A stretch of DNA of 64,000 nt from an uncultured Collinsella sp. GTDB lineage: Bacteria > Actinomycetota > Coriobacteriia > Coriobacteriales > Coriobacteriaceae. Both the position numbers and the translations under genes were made by a program. The stretch covers positions 1 to 64,000 of the forward strand of contig USAJ01000004.1 of NCBI GenBank assembly GCA_900552685.1. Reading direction: 5' to 3'. The notes beneath the pieces were generated by a model. It made no database searches, was not told the DNA's origin, and saw nothing but the letters and a program-made list of their open reading frames with translations. Positions 16,593 through 26,265 of this stretch are shown here, in pieces (position 1 is the stretch's first letter; the number at the start of each line of letters is the position of its first letter).

Positions 16593-17636
16593 TTGTTTTC
16601 TTTGATGGATATGTTCTTCGGTAGCTATGCGGGCGATCTTGCCATCGACCTCGGCACCGCCAACACGCTTGTCTCCGTGCGCGGCAAGGGCATCGTCATT
16701 CGCGAGCCCTCCGTTGTCGCCATCGACAAGAACGATGAGCGCATCCTGGCTGTCGGTATCGAGGCAAAGCGCATGCTCGGCCGTACGCCCGGTAACATTG
16801 TGGCTGTGCGTCCCCTTAAGGACGGCGTCATCGCCGACTTCGACGTTACCGAGGCCATGCTTCGTTATTTTATCGACAAGGCGTCCGAGAAGCGCTATCC
16901 GTGGACCCCGCGTCCGCGCGTTGTCGTCTGCGTCCCCTCCGGTGTCACGTCGGTCGAGAAGCGCGCCGTTTTTGAGGCTACGATCCAGGCCGGTGCCCGC
17001 CAGGCATACCTGATTGAGGAGCCCATGGCCGCTGCCATCGGCGCCGACTTGCCTGTCGAGGAGCCCACTGGCTCCATGGTCATCGATATCGGTGGCGGTA
17101 CCACCGAGGTCGCCGTTATCGCCATGGGCGGTATCGTCGTGTCGCAGTCCATCCGCATTGCCGGTGACGAGTTTGACCAGGCTATCCTTACCCACGTTCG
17201 CGATGCCTATAACCTGGCTATCGGCGAGCGCACGGCCGAGGACATCAAGATCAAGGTCGGTTCTGCCGTGCCACTCAAGGACGAGCTCGACGTCGAGGTC
17301 AACGGCCGCGACGTGATCACGGGCCTGCCCAAGACCGTGCGCATCGAGAGTGAGGAGATTCGTCGCGCGCTCAACAAGCCGCTCGACGAGATGGCCAAGG
17401 CCGTCAAGGACGCCCTCGACGCCACGCCGCCCGATCTTGCCTCGGATCTTATGTACTACGGCATCCTGTTGACTGGTGGCGGTGCGCTGCTGCGCGGTCT
17501 CGACGTGCGTTTGCGCGACGAGACCGGCGTTTCGGTCAACGTTAGCCCTACGGCGCTCGACAACGTCGTCAACGGCTGCGCCCGCGTGCTCGAGGCCAAC
17601 GCGTTTGACGGTGGCTTCGTCCAGACCAATGCTTAA
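16593..17636 (+). CDS. mreB: rod-shape actin homologue MreB
   Basis: An actin-fold ATPase that polymerises under the membrane and positions the elongasome. The 347-residue protein has the phosphate-1 motif DLGTANTLV near the N-terminus. VIDIGGGTTEVAVIA is the phosphate-2 region and LLTGGGALLRGLD the adenosine region. The early residues MFSLMDMFFG are hydrophobic, in keeping with MreB's membrane-binding N-terminus. The start is TTG with AGGAG five bases upstream. It is the first gene of the operon mreB-mreC-mreD-mrdA-rodA. Confidence 0.95.
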   Translation: MFSLMDMFFGSYAGDLAIDLGTANTLVSVRGKGIVIREPSVVAIDKNDERILAVGIEAKRMLGRTPGNIVAVRPLKDGVIADFDVTEAMLRYFIDKASEKRYPWTPRPRVVVCVPSGVTSVEKRAVFEATIQAGARQAYLIEEPMAAAIGADLPVEEPTGSMVIDIGGGTTEVAVIAMGGIVVSQSIRIAGDEFDQAILTHVRDAYNLAIGERTAEDIKIKVGSAVPLKDELDVEVNGRDVITGLPKTVRIESEEIRRALNKPLDEMAKAVKDALDATPPDLASDLMYYGILLTGGGALLRGLDVRLRDETGVSVNVSPTALDNVVNGCARVLEANAFDGGFVQTNA

Positions 17637-17657
17637 TTTCCAAAAGGTGGATTCCAT

Positions 17658-18656
17658 TTGGCACGATCTTCGGGTTTCTCTTCAAATCTGAATACCAAGC
17701 GACAATCAACGGGTATGCGCCCGTTGATTGTTTTCAGCGTAATTTCGGTGCTGCTGCTCACGTTTTACATTCGCGAGGGCGAGGCGGGACCGATTCATGC
17801 CGTGCGCTCTGGCGTGACGACGATTACCTCGCCGGTGCGTTTTGTGGGCTCGGCTGTGGCTGCGCCCTTTAACGCAATCGGAAACGTGTTCTCAAACCTT
17901 ACGGCTTCGCAAGACACCCTCGACGAGCTTAAGAAGCAAAACGAGGTCCTGACGTCAAAGGTTGCCGAGCTCTCCGAGGCTCAAAAGACCGCCGAGCGAC
18001 TCGAGAGCCTGGTCGGTCTTCAGTCGACCTACAACCTCAAGTCCACCGCGGCTCGCATTGTCGGCGCTTCGGGTGATGCCTGGACCTCGACGGTCACCAT
18101 CGACAAGGGCTCTGCCGACGGTCTTACCATCAACATGCCCGTGACGAGTTCTGCCGGTGTCATCGGTCAGATTATCGAGGTTTCGGCCAAGACCTCCACC
18201 GTCCGTCTGATTAGTGATGAGAACTCGGGCGTGTCCGCCATGGTGCAGGATACGCGCGCTCAGGGTATGCTGCAGGGGCAGCCCGACGGTACCCTGCGCC
18301 TGGAGCACGTGAGTGTCGATTCCGACGTGAAGGTGGGCGACATCATCGTGACCTCGGGCATCGGCGGCGTATTCCCCAAGGGCCTGCCGCTCGGTACGGT
18401 CTCGTCGGTGGAGAAGTCTGCCAACGATGTGTACTACACCATCGTCGTGCGCGCCCAGACAACGGCCGAAAACAACGAGGAAGTGCTGGTCATTACGTCG
18501 CTGACCGATGAGCAGTCGGCTTCGGACGAGGATGTGAGCAGCGCCAACAGTACGCCGCAGGGCACCTCGCGCGATGCGGCCACCAAGTCCAAAGACGAAA
18601 GCTCGGATGAAAGCTCCGATGCGTCCGACACGACTGACTCGGGCTCGAGCGAATAG
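17658..18656 (+). CDS. mreC: cell-shape protein MreC
   Basis: A 332-residue bitopic protein that links MreB to peptidoglycan synthases outside the membrane. A membrane helix (residues about 21-38) follows a basic N-terminus. A coiled coil (about 75-115, with LDELKKQNEVLTSKVAELSE) and the two beta-barrel lobes typical of MreC come next. The end is a Ser/Asp-rich tail (DESSDESSDASD) that looks disordered. The start is TTG after AAAGGTGG. It lies between mreB and mreD. Confidence 0.92.
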   Translation: MARSSGFSSNLNTKRQSTGMRPLIVFSVISVLLLTFYIREGEAGPIHAVRSGVTTITSPVRFVGSAVAAPFNAIGNVFSNLTASQDTLDELKKQNEVLTSKVAELSEAQKTAERLESLVGLQSTYNLKSTAARIVGASGDAWTSTVTIDKGSADGLTINMPVTSSAGVIGQIIEVSAKTSTVRLISDENSGVSAMVQDTRAQGMLQGQPDGTLRLEHVSVDSDVKVGDIIVTSGIGGVFPKGLPLGTVSSVEKSANDVYYTIVVRAQTTAENNEEVLVITSLTDEQSASDEDVSSANSTPQGTSRDAATKSKDESSDESSDASDTTDSGSSE

Positions 18657-18662
18657 GGAGGC

Positions 18663-19235
18663 ATGTCCATGGATCTACACGAACAGGGGACTGGCTCCCG
18701 CACTTTTGCGATTGCCGCCATTGTCTGCGTCCTGCTGCAGGCGGGCTTGGCGCCGCAGATCTCCATCGCGGGTGGTCGCGTCAACTTTATGATTATCCTG
18801 GTGTGCCTGAGCGTGTTTTCGGGCGATCCCACGCGGGCCGTCATCTGCGGTTTTTGCAGCGGCCTGTTCTACGACCTGTCGGCAGCCGTGCCGGTGGGCG
18901 TGATGTCGCTGTTGCTGACAGTGGGCAGCTTTGCCCTGACACACAGTGCCGCCGGTCAGACGGGCGGCACCCCGAGCGCTCGCGGCATCACGGTGGGCGC
19001 CTTTGCGCTTGCCATTAACGTGATCTACAGCATTATCTTGCTGTTTATGGGACTGGAATCGAGTTTTGTCGTGGCGATCTTTGGACATGCCCTGCCGTCT
19101 TCGATTCTGACCGGCCTGGTCGCCGTTCCGTTTTTGATGTCCGGCGTCGCGCCGCAGTCTGGCTATGGGTTCTCCGCGCGCGGTGGGCGTCAGACGGGTA
19201 TGCGCTTTAAGCCCAAGACCCATAAGCTCAAATAG
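18663..19235 (+). CDS. mreD: rod shape-determining protein MreD
   Basis: A 190-residue polytopic membrane protein of the elongasome. Hydrophobic helices cover nearly the whole length until a basic C-terminal tail (RMFRFKPKTHK-like). Sequence conservation in this family is low, so the call rests on size, topology and the place between mreC and mrdA. The ATG has GGAGG directly upstream, six bases after the mreC stop. Confidence 0.88.
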   Translation: MSMDLHEQGTGSRTFAIAAIVCVLLQAGLAPQISIAGGRVNFMIILVCLSVFSGDPTRAVICGFCSGLFYDLSAAVPVGVMSLLLTVGSFALTHSAAGQTGGTPSARGITVGAFALAINVIYSIILLFMGLESSFVVAIFGHALPSSILTGLVAVPFLMSGVAPQSGYGFSARGGRQTGMRFKPKTHKLK

Positions 19236-19248
19236 GGGAGGCCTGTAG

Positions 19249-21318
19249 ATGTCTTCCCAGTTGACGGTTGTTGTCGCCGGTATCGTGCTGGTCGTGGCCA
19301 TTGTGGTCGCGCTGGTCATCATGCGCCGCGGCGACTCCCGCTTTACCTACGACACGCAGCACGGAACGGCCCCGCGCGCCACCGAGGGCGAGGGCAATAC
19401 GGCCGCTACGGCCTTCAAGGGCCGCTTTTCCATCCTCACCGCGGGCGTGGGTGCGATGTTTGCCGCGCTTGCCGTTAAGCTGTGGGGCATGCAGATGGTC
19501 TCGTCCGACTACTACGACAAGCAGGCCAAGAGCAATCAGACCCGTACCGTTACCACGCCTGCCGTTCGTGGCCGCATCTTGGACCGCAACGGCGTCGCGC
19601 TGGTGCAAAACCGCCCCTCGCTCGCCGTCGTCGCCTATCGCGACCTTGCCGACGACAAGGTACTGGTGCGTCATCTTGCCAACGTGCTCGGCATGCCGTA
19701 TATCGCGGTGCTGCGCAACATCCAGGACAATTCCGAAGGCGCGCAGAGCCTGCATACGATCGCGACTGACGTGCGCCGCTCTACTGTCGCCTACATTCAG
19801 GAGCACGCCGGTGAGTTTCCCGGCGTGAAGATCGCCGAGCGCACCGAGCGCCAATACCCGTATGGCGAGACCGCCTGCCATATCTTGGGCTATACCGGCA
19901 CCATTACCTCCGAGCAGCTCGAGGCGCAGAACAAGAAGTCGTCGGACGGCAGCGATGGCGCGGCTGGCCAGATCTCGTATCAATCGGGCGATATTGTGGG
20001 CCAGGCGGGCGTAGAGATTTACTACGAAAATCTGCTGCAGGGCATTCGTGGTGAGCAGACCGTGAAAGTTGACGCCTCGGGTAACGTGACCGGTCAAGCC
20101 GGCGCCGTTCCCGCCAAGGCCGGTTCTGACATTAAGCTTACGCTCGATCTTAAGATTCAACAGGCCTGCGAGACGGCTCTGGCGAATGCCATTGAGCTTG
20201 CCAAGACCACGGGTCATAGCGATGCCGGCAACGGCGCCGTGGTGTGCCTCGATCCCAACAATGGTGAGATTCTGGGTATGGCGAGCGAGCCCAAGTTTGA
20301 TCCGTCGGTGTTCATCGGCGGCGTTTCCAACGACGTGTGGACCGAGCTCAACGACGACAAGGGTTCGCATCCGCTGCTCAACCGCGCCATTAGCGGCCAG
20401 TATATGTCGGCTTCGACCATCAAACCGCTCTCGGCTCTGGCCGGTCTTGAGTTTGGAACCTATACCTCAGGCCAGACCACGAACTGCACGGGCTATTGGA
20501 CGGGCCTGGGCAAGTCATGGGGTAAGTACTGCTGGCTGCATTCCGGTCACGGCACTATGACGCTGCAGTCCGGTATCGCCAACTCGTGCGACCCCGTGTT
20601 CTACGATATGGGCAAGGCGTTTTTCTACAACGACCAGCATCCCGAGGGCCTGCAGGAGGTCTTTCGCCGTTGGGGCCTGGGCAAGACCTGCGGCATCGAT
20701 CTGCCAAGCGAGGGAACGGGCCGCATTCCTGACGCCAAGTGGAAAGAGTCGTACTTTACCGACGCCTCGGCCGAGGACCGCAAGTGGAATGCCGGCGATA
20801 TGACTAACATCGCTATCGGCCAGGGCGACATTTTGGTGACGCCGCTGCAGATGGCGTGTGCCTACATGGGCCTCGCCAACGGCGGCAAACAGTACGTGCC
20901 CCACGTCTTCTTGTCGGCGGTGTCGCGTGATGGCGACGGCGATGCCTACAAGTACAACGGCAAGGGCAAAAAGAAGCGCCTGGAGGCCCATATCAATAGC
21001 GATGCCGACCTGGCGCTGGTCCGTAACGGCATGCACGATGTGATTTACTCGGCGTCGACTTCGACTGCCGCGCACTTTAACTCCTTGACCCCCACGGTCT
21101 ACGGCAAGTCCGGCACGGGCGAGAAGAGCGGCGAGGACGATTACGCGTGGTTTTGCGCCTACGCGCCGGCCGATGAGCCCAAGTACGTGATTGTCACTGT
21201 CTTGGAACAGGGCGGTGGTGGCTCCGATACCGCGCTGCACGTCGTGCGCGATGTCCTCGGTGCCATCTATGATGAGCCCGACACATCTTCTGCCACGGGC
21301 GATTCCTCGGTTCGATAG
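19249..21318 (+). CDS. mrdA: penicillin-binding protein 2 (elongasome transpeptidase)
   Basis: A 689-residue class B PBP that cross-links lateral-wall peptidoglycan. It has a dimerisation domain starting with RGRILDRNGV. The transpeptidase domain carries the SxxK motif S389-T-I-K392, ANSCD as the second motif and K620-S-G-T as the third. There are two hydrophobic stretches at the N-terminus (about 5-25 and 60-82), whereas PBP2 usually has one. The ATG has GGAGG eight bases upstream. The following rodA encodes the matching glycosyltransferase. Confidence 0.93.
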   Translation: MSSQLTVVVAGIVLVVAIVVALVIMRRGDSRFTYDTQHGTAPRATEGEGNTAATAFKGRFSILTAGVGAMFAALAVKLWGMQMVSSDYYDKQAKSNQTRTVTTPAVRGRILDRNGVALVQNRPSLAVVAYRDLADDKVLVRHLANVLGMPYIAVLRNIQDNSEGAQSLHTIATDVRRSTVAYIQEHAGEFPGVKIAERTERQYPYGETACHILGYTGTITSEQLEAQNKKSSDGSDGAAGQISYQSGDIVGQAGVEIYYENLLQGIRGEQTVKVDASGNVTGQAGAVPAKAGSDIKLTLDLKIQQACETALANAIELAKTTGHSDAGNGAVVCLDPNNGEILGMASEPKFDPSVFIGGVSNDVWTELNDDKGSHPLLNRAISGQYMSASTIKPLSALAGLEFGTYTSGQTTNCTGYWTGLGKSWGKYCWLHSGHGTMTLQSGIANSCDPVFYDMGKAFFYNDQHPEGLQEVFRRWGLGKTCGIDLPSEGTGRIPDAKWKESYFTDASAEDRKWNAGDMTNIAIGQGDILVTPLQMACAYMGLANGGKQYVPHVFLSAVSRDGDGDAYKYNGKGKKKRLEAHINSDADLALVRNGMHDVIYSASTSTAAHFNSLTPTVYGKSGTGEKSGEDDYAWFCAYAPADEPKYVIVTVLEQGGGGSDTALHVVRDVLGAIYDEPDTSSATGDSSVR

Positions 21319-21327
21319 GAGGTTGCG

Positions 21328-22554
21328 ATGGATTTTTCGCCGGCGGACCTGTTCCGCTCAACTAAAACCGGTTCTCGCAGCAGCCTGGACCGTGTCAACA
21401 AGCAGCTTTCGGCCTCGCGCGGTACGTTTCGCCAGAAGGTGCACATCGGCGTGCTGCTGGCAGCCTTGGCGCTCGTAGCCTATGGTGCCATCATCATTTG
21501 GTCGGCCTCGCAGTTTAAGGCCGACGCCTCATTCTCGCGCCACCTGTTGGGCATCGGCATCGGTACGGTGCTTGCGGTGCTCGTCTGGCGTACCGATCTG
21601 CGCGGCATCTCTAACTTCTCGACGGCGCTGCTCGTCATCGATCTCATTGTGATTTTCTCGCCTAAGATTCCGGGTCTGTCCTATACGGGCGGTCTGGGCA
21701 TGACGGGCTGGATCAAGATTCCCGGTATCGGCCTTACCTTCCAACCGGTCGAGCTTGCCAAGCTTATCACGATCTTCTTTATCGCCACGCTTGGTTCGCA
21801 GTACAACGGCCGCATCGATACCGCCCGCGACTACATTAAGCTCTGCGGCATGCTCTCCGTTCCGTTTTTGGCCGTCGTCGCCATGGGCGACCTGGGTTCG
21901 GGCCTGGTCGTGTTGGTGTCGGGTGCCGTTGTGATCTGCATGAGCGGTGCGCGTCGCGAATGGGTGCTGTCGACCTTGGCGCTGCTTGTGGGCCTGGTGG
22001 CGCTCATCCTGGCGCTCGATTCGGTGCTCGATTCTCTTTTGGGCCATGACGTTTTGATCAAGCAGTACCAGATGAACCGACTGACCGTCTTTATCGACCC
22101 CGATAATGCCGATTCGGATGATGCCTACAACCTGCAGCAGTCGCTCATTGCCGTCGGCTCGGGTGGCTTTTTCGGTAAAGGGCTGGGCCATGCGACGCAG
22201 TCTGCCGGTGGCTTTCTGCCCGAGTTCCACACCGACTTCGTCTTCGCCTTCCTGTCCGAGACGTTCGGCTTCTGCGGCTCCTTTTTGCTCCTGTGCCTCT
22301 ACGTGCTGCTGATTTTCTCGACGATCCGCGTTGCCTTTAAGTGCGAGTCGCTGTTCTTGCGCCTATCGTGCGTGGGTATCGTCGGCATGTGGGCGTTCCA
22401 GACCTTCGAGAACATCGGCATGTGCATTGGCATGATGCCGATTACCGGTATTCCGCTGCCATTTATTAGTTTTGGTTCGTCCTCGATGATGATTCAGTTG
22501 CTGACGGTGGGTATCGTACAATCCATATGGCGGCATCGTTCGGGCGCCGCGTAA
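21328..22554 (+). CDS. rodA: peptidoglycan glycosyltransferase RodA (SEDS family)
   Basis: A 408-residue SEDS membrane protein that polymerises lipid II for lateral-wall growth. About ten membrane helices are visible. The family blocks FQPVELAKL (with GxxFQPSE-type loop), GDLGSG and ITGIPLPFISFGSSSM are present. It starts at an ATG nine bases after mrdA with AGGAGG upstream. RodA is chosen over FtsW because of the operon with mreBCD and mrdA. Confidence 0.94.
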   Translation: MDFSPADLFRSTKTGSRSSLDRVNKQLSASRGTFRQKVHIGVLLAALALVAYGAIIIWSASQFKADASFSRHLLGIGIGTVLAVLVWRTDLRGISNFSTALLVIDLIVIFSPKIPGLSYTGGLGMTGWIKIPGIGLTFQPVELAKLITIFFIATLGSQYNGRIDTARDYIKLCGMLSVPFLAVVAMGDLGSGLVVLVSGAVVICMSGARREWVLSTLALLVGLVALILALDSVLDSLLGHDVLIKQYQMNRLTVFIDPDNADSDDAYNLQQSLIAVGSGGFFGKGLGHATQSAGGFLPEFHTDFVFAFLSETFGFCGSFLLLCLYVLLIFSTIRVAFKCESLFLRLSCVGIVGMWAFQTFENIGMCIGMMPITGIPLPFISFGSSSMMIQLLTVGIVQSIWRHRSGAA

Positions 22555-22572
22555 CCGCTGGAGGGGTTTGCT

Positions 22573-23502
22573 ATGAAGATTCCCGTGGACAAGCTGACCC
22601 GCGTCTTTAAGATGGGCGCGACCACCAAGAAGGATTCCGACACGCCGGTTCGCGTGTCCGTCTACCTCGATTCGTCTGCCTCGCGTTTTTTGGTCGAGAC
22701 GGTGCGCGATGCCTTCGTGCCGCAGACGACGTCGGGCATTGTGCGCGTTGAGCGCCTGGGTGAGGACCGTATCGTCCCCAAGACCGATACCGATGTGGTG
22801 CTGGTGCTTTCGTGCGGGTCTGACCGCCTTGAGAGCGCCGTGCAGGAACTCGTGATTGCCGGCGCCCCCGTGTGCGTGCTGGCCGAGTCCGCTGTCGAGG
22901 TGCCTTTTATCCAGGAGTCCACGCCCATGCTCGGCGCGGTGGCGGCTACCGATAAGACGTATCTGCTCGAGACGCTCGCTCGCTGGATTCTCGACCGCAC
23001 GGACAAGGAGACAGCCTTTGCGGCGAACTTTGCCTTTATGCGTATCGCCGCCGCCAACCGCATCATCACCTCGTGCGCGCTTACCAATATGGCGACGGGT
23101 GCGCTGGTGTTTTTGCCGGGGGCCGATTATCCCGTTATGGCGCTGGCGCAGGTGGGCATGCTCTTTGAGCTCGCGGCCATCTTTGGACGCGGTATTAAGC
23201 CCGAGCGCGGCTACGAGGTCGCGGGCGTGCTTGCCGGCGGCTTGGTGCTCCGCGCCGTCACCCGCGCCCTGGTAAAGCAGACGCCGCATATCGGGTTTGT
23301 CGTCAAGGCGCTGACCGCCGCCGCGGGCACCTATGGTATGGGCCGTGCGCTCGTTTCGCTGTATGAGCGCGACATCGATTACAGCCGTGCCAACGAGGTG
23401 GCTGCCGCCACGTTCTCGCGCGTTCGCGACCTGGTGACCACGGTTGCCGGCGCTACTCGTCCCATGGGTCCCTTTGAGGACGCATCTGATCTCGCTGCTT
23501 AG
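22573..23502 (+). CDS. DUF697-like membrane-associated protein
   Basis: A 309-residue protein of uncertain function. The first 145 residues look like a soluble alpha/beta domain, with strands VSVYLD, DVVLVLSCG and APVCVLAES. This part resembles a nucleotide- or partner-binding fold without a P-loop. Residues of about 155-275 are hydrophobic helices with a pattern like DUF697 (ANRIITSCALTNMATGALVFLPGADYP followed by MALAQVGMLFELAAIFG). DUF697 is usually fused to a GTPase, which is missing here. It is 18 bases after rodA with GAGGGG upstream, and ten bases before the radical SAM gene. Confidence 0.6.
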   Translation: MKIPVDKLTRVFKMGATTKKDSDTPVRVSVYLDSSASRFLVETVRDAFVPQTTSGIVRVERLGEDRIVPKTDTDVVLVLSCGSDRLESAVQELVIAGAPVCVLAESAVEVPFIQESTPMLGAVAATDKTYLLETLARWILDRTDKETAFAANFAFMRIAAANRIITSCALTNMATGALVFLPGADYPVMALAQVGMLFELAAIFGRGIKPERGYEVAGVLAGGLVLRAVTRALVKQTPHIGFVVKALTAAAGTYGMGRALVSLYERDIDYSRANEVAAATFSRVRDLVTTVAGATRPMGPFEDASDLAA

Positions 23503-23511
23503 GGGTTTCTT

Positions 23512-25389
23512 TTGCGCGTTCCATACCAAGACTGTTTTCATCTGATCGAGCCGTTGCTCGCCAAGGTCGAAAAGCCGAGTCGCTATATCGACCATGAGTG
23601 GGGCACGCTCTCCAAGGCCGATGCCGATTACCGCTGCTGCATGATCTATCCGGACGTGTATGAGGTCGGTCTGCCCAACCAGGGCATCGCCATTCTCTAC
23701 AACATCCTTAATCAGGCCGAGGGCATTTCCTGCGAGCGCGGCTATGTGCCGTGGCCCGATATGGGCGATGCCATGCGCGAGGCTGGTATCCCGCTGCTGT
23801 CGCTCGAGGGCGCAGCACCCGTGGCCTCGTTCGATATCGTCGGCATGCACGTGCCGCACGAGATGGCTGTCACCAACTTCCTCGAGGCCCTCGATCTGGC
23901 CGGCATTCCGCTGCTGGCGGCCGACCGCACCGAGGACGACCCCATCATCATTGCCGGTGGTCCCTCGGTCTATAACCCCGAGCCGTATGCAGCCTTCTTC
24001 GATGCCATCCTCATTGGCGAGGGCGAGGAGTCGCTGCTCGAGGTTTGCCAGCTGCATCGCCGCTTGCGCGACGAGGGCGTCTCGCGCGCTCAGATTGTCG
24101 AGCAGCTCGCGACGGTCGGTGGCACCTATGTGCCGTCGCTCTACGAGGTACGCCATGACGAGCCCTGCTCGCCGCATGGCTACACCGTGCCGCGCGAAGG
24201 CAAGGACGTCCCGCCGGTAGTCTATAAGCGCGTCGTTGAGGACTTTGGCGCTACCAATCCGTTGTCGCAGTCGTGCGTGCCCTACGCGCAACTCGTTCAC
24301 GACCGCCTGTCGATCGAGATTCTGCGCGGTTGTGCTCGCGGCTGCCGTTTTTGCCAGGCCGGCATGACCTATCGCCCGGTGCGCGAGCGCTCGGCCGACC
24401 AGATTGTGTCCTCGGTGATCCAGGGCCTGGAAAAGACCGGCTATGACGAGGTGTCGCTTACCTCGCTTTCGACCACCGATCACTCCTGCATCCGCGATGT
24501 GCTCGGTCGCCTTAACCGCCGTCTGGAAGATACGGGCATTCGCGTGTCCATTCCCTCGCAGCGCCTGGATTCGTTTGGCGTGGATATGGCCGAGTCGGTC
24601 GCCGGCGAAAAGAAGGGCGGCCTGACCTTTGCCCCCGAGGCCGGCAGTCAGCGCATGCGCGACATCATCAACAAAAACGTGACCGAGGAGGACTTGGACC
24701 GTGCGGCCAAGGCGGCCTTCGAGGCGGGCTGGAACCGCATGAAGCTCTACTTCATGATGGGCCTTCCCGGCGAGCGCGACGAGGATATCGTGGCCATCGC
24801 CAACCTGGCCGACCATGTGCTCGAGCTTGGCCGCTCCGTGGTTCCCAAGGCGCGCCGCGGCTCCATCTCGGTATCCATCTCGGTGTCGGTGTTTATCCCC
24901 AAGGCCGCCACGCCGTTCCAATGGTGCCCGCAGCTCGATTACGACGACGTCAAGCGTCGCCAAAAGCTGCTCATCACGAGCGTTCGCAACCGTGCGGTCC
25001 GCGTGCACTACCACGATGCCGAGACCTCGCTCGTCGAGGCCGCGCTGTCCCGCGCCGGTCGCGACATGACGCCGGTCATCATGGACGCCTGGCGTGCGGG
25101 CTCGCGTTTTGACGCCTGGGTGGAGCATTTTTCGCTCGACAACTGGAAGTCGGCTGCGGCCAAAAACGGCATCGATCTCAACGAGCTCGTGCACCTGCCC
25201 TACGAACTGGACTGGCGCCTGCCTTGGGAACACGTGAGCCCCGGATGCTCGCGCGGCTTCCTCGAGCGCGAGTACCGTCGCTCGCTGGAGGGCGTCACGA
25301 CGCCCGACTGTACCCGTACGTCGTGCACCGGTTGCGGAATCTGCCCCACGCTCCATGCCAAGAACGTATTGGTGGGTGATCGCGCATGA
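23512..25389 (+). CDS. TIGR03960-type B12-binding radical SAM protein
   Basis: A 625-residue radical SAM protein of the family that pairs with a DUF2344 protein. The N-terminal half resembles a cobalamin-binding Rossmann domain. The iron-sulfur site is C274-x3-C278-x2-C281 within RGCARGCRFCQAG. A C-terminal SCTGCGICP holds further cysteines. The substrate is not established; a role in tRNA or ribosome modification is often assumed because the pair sits beside ribosomal genes. The start is TTG after AGGGG. Its stop overlaps the start of the next gene by four bases (ATGA), so the two are made together. Confidence 0.85.
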   Translation: MRVPYQDCFHLIEPLLAKVEKPSRYIDHEWGTLSKADADYRCCMIYPDVYEVGLPNQGIAILYNILNQAEGISCERGYVPWPDMGDAMREAGIPLLSLEGAAPVASFDIVGMHVPHEMAVTNFLEALDLAGIPLLAADRTEDDPIIIAGGPSVYNPEPYAAFFDAILIGEGEESLLEVCQLHRRLRDEGVSRAQIVEQLATVGGTYVPSLYEVRHDEPCSPHGYTVPREGKDVPPVVYKRVVEDFGATNPLSQSCVPYAQLVHDRLSIEILRGCARGCRFCQAGMTYRPVRERSADQIVSSVIQGLEKTGYDEVSLTSLSTTDHSCIRDVLGRLNRRLEDTGIRVSIPSQRLDSFGVDMAESVAGEKKGGLTFAPEAGSQRMRDIINKNVTEEDLDRAAKAAFEAGWNRMKLYFMMGLPGERDEDIVAIANLADHVLELGRSVVPKARRGSISVSISVSVFIPKAATPFQWCPQLDYDDVKRRQKLLITSVRNRAVRVHYHDAETSLVEAALSRAGRDMTPVIMDAWRAGSRFDAWVEHFSLDNWKSAAAKNGIDLNELVHLPYELDWRLPWEHVSPGCSRGFLEREYRRSLEGVTTPDCTRTSCTGCGICPTLHAKNVLVGDRA

Positions 25390-26198
25390 GTGAGCGCCTG
25401 ACCGACAACCCCACGCTCTTTAGGCTTCGCGTTCGCTATGGCAAGCGCGACCGCCTTAAGTACCTGGGTCATCTCGAAGTGATTCATACCATTGAGCGCA
25501 TCGTGCGTCGCGCGGGGCTGCCCTATGCCGTGACGCAGGGCTTCTCTCCGCACATGCGCGTGGGCTTTTCGTCGGCGCTGCCGGTGGGCACGTCGTCGAC
25601 TTGCGAGTGGTATGACCTGTTTATGACCGAGTTCGTCGCACTCGATGAGGCGTTTGAGCGCCTGGTCGCGGCGTCCCCTGCCGATTTGGCGCCTATCGAG
25701 GCCGCCTACATCGACGTGCGCACGCCGGCGCTGACGGCTCAGCTTACGCGTCTGTCGTACCGCATCGACTTGCATCTGGACCCCGAGGCTCCCGTGAGCG
25801 CCGACGAGGTGCGCGCTGCGATCGACACGCTGCGCGCGGGGCACGGCATCGACTACGCACGCGGTAAGAAGAGCAAGCGCCTGGACCTTGACCACACTCT
25901 GGTGGGCTACGAGCTTACGGCAGGGGAGCGCCCGGACCATCTGGTGCTCATGCTCGACACCCATGCCGATAACGAGGGCTCCATGCGTCCGGAAATTTTG
26001 CTTTCTGCCGCTGATGTTTTGTTGCAGGGCTTGACCCCGGGCGTCGATGCACCTATTGTTTCCACCGGTATGCAAGACCTCGTGACCATCTGCTCCTACG
26101 ATGTCGAGCGTCAGAATCAAGCATGCGAGGACGACGAGGGCCGACGCGTCAGCCCCATACCTGTGCGAACTTGTGGATTTGCTCCACATACTCGTTGA
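25386..26198 (+). CDS. DUF2344 / TIGR03936 radical SAM-associated protein
   Basis: A 270-residue protein with the DUF2344 hallmarks: RLRVRYGKRDRLKYLGHLE near the N-terminus, and GFSPHMRVGFSSALPVG. In many bacteria this domain is fused to, or follows, the TIGR03960 radical SAM protein, and both lie upstream of rplU-rpmA, as here. The ATG overlaps the previous stop by four bases. The last codons overlap the promoter region of rplU. Confidence 0.87.
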   Translation: MSERLTDNPTLFRLRVRYGKRDRLKYLGHLEVIHTIERIVRRAGLPYAVTQGFSPHMRVGFSSALPVGTSSTCEWYDLFMTEFVALDEAFERLVAASPADLAPIEAAYIDVRTPALTAQLTRLSYRIDLHLDPEAPVSADEVRAAIDTLRAGHGIDYARGKKSKRLDLDHTLVGYELTAGERPDHLVLMLDTHADNEGSMRPEILLSAADVLLQGLTPGVDAPIVSTGMQDLVTICSYDVERQNQACEDDEGRRVSPIPVRTCGFAPHTR

Positions 26199-26223
26199 CG
26201 GGGGTATTATCGCCTGCTACTAT
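26195..26223 (+). promoter_or_regulatory. promoter of rplU-rpmA
   Basis: TTGACG (26195-26200) and TACTAT (26218-26223) are 17 bases apart. The -35 box overlaps the last codons of the DUF2344 gene. Confidence 0.75.
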
Positions 26224-26265
26224 ATTCGGCTGTTGCACTAACTGATGCATGAAGGGCAAGTAAAC

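Noticed and set aside
22363..25356. A 997-codon minus-strand frame opposite rodA, the DUF697-like gene and the radical SAM gene
   Set aside because: It spans three well-supported genes and has the His/Arg-rich composition typical of antisense frames.
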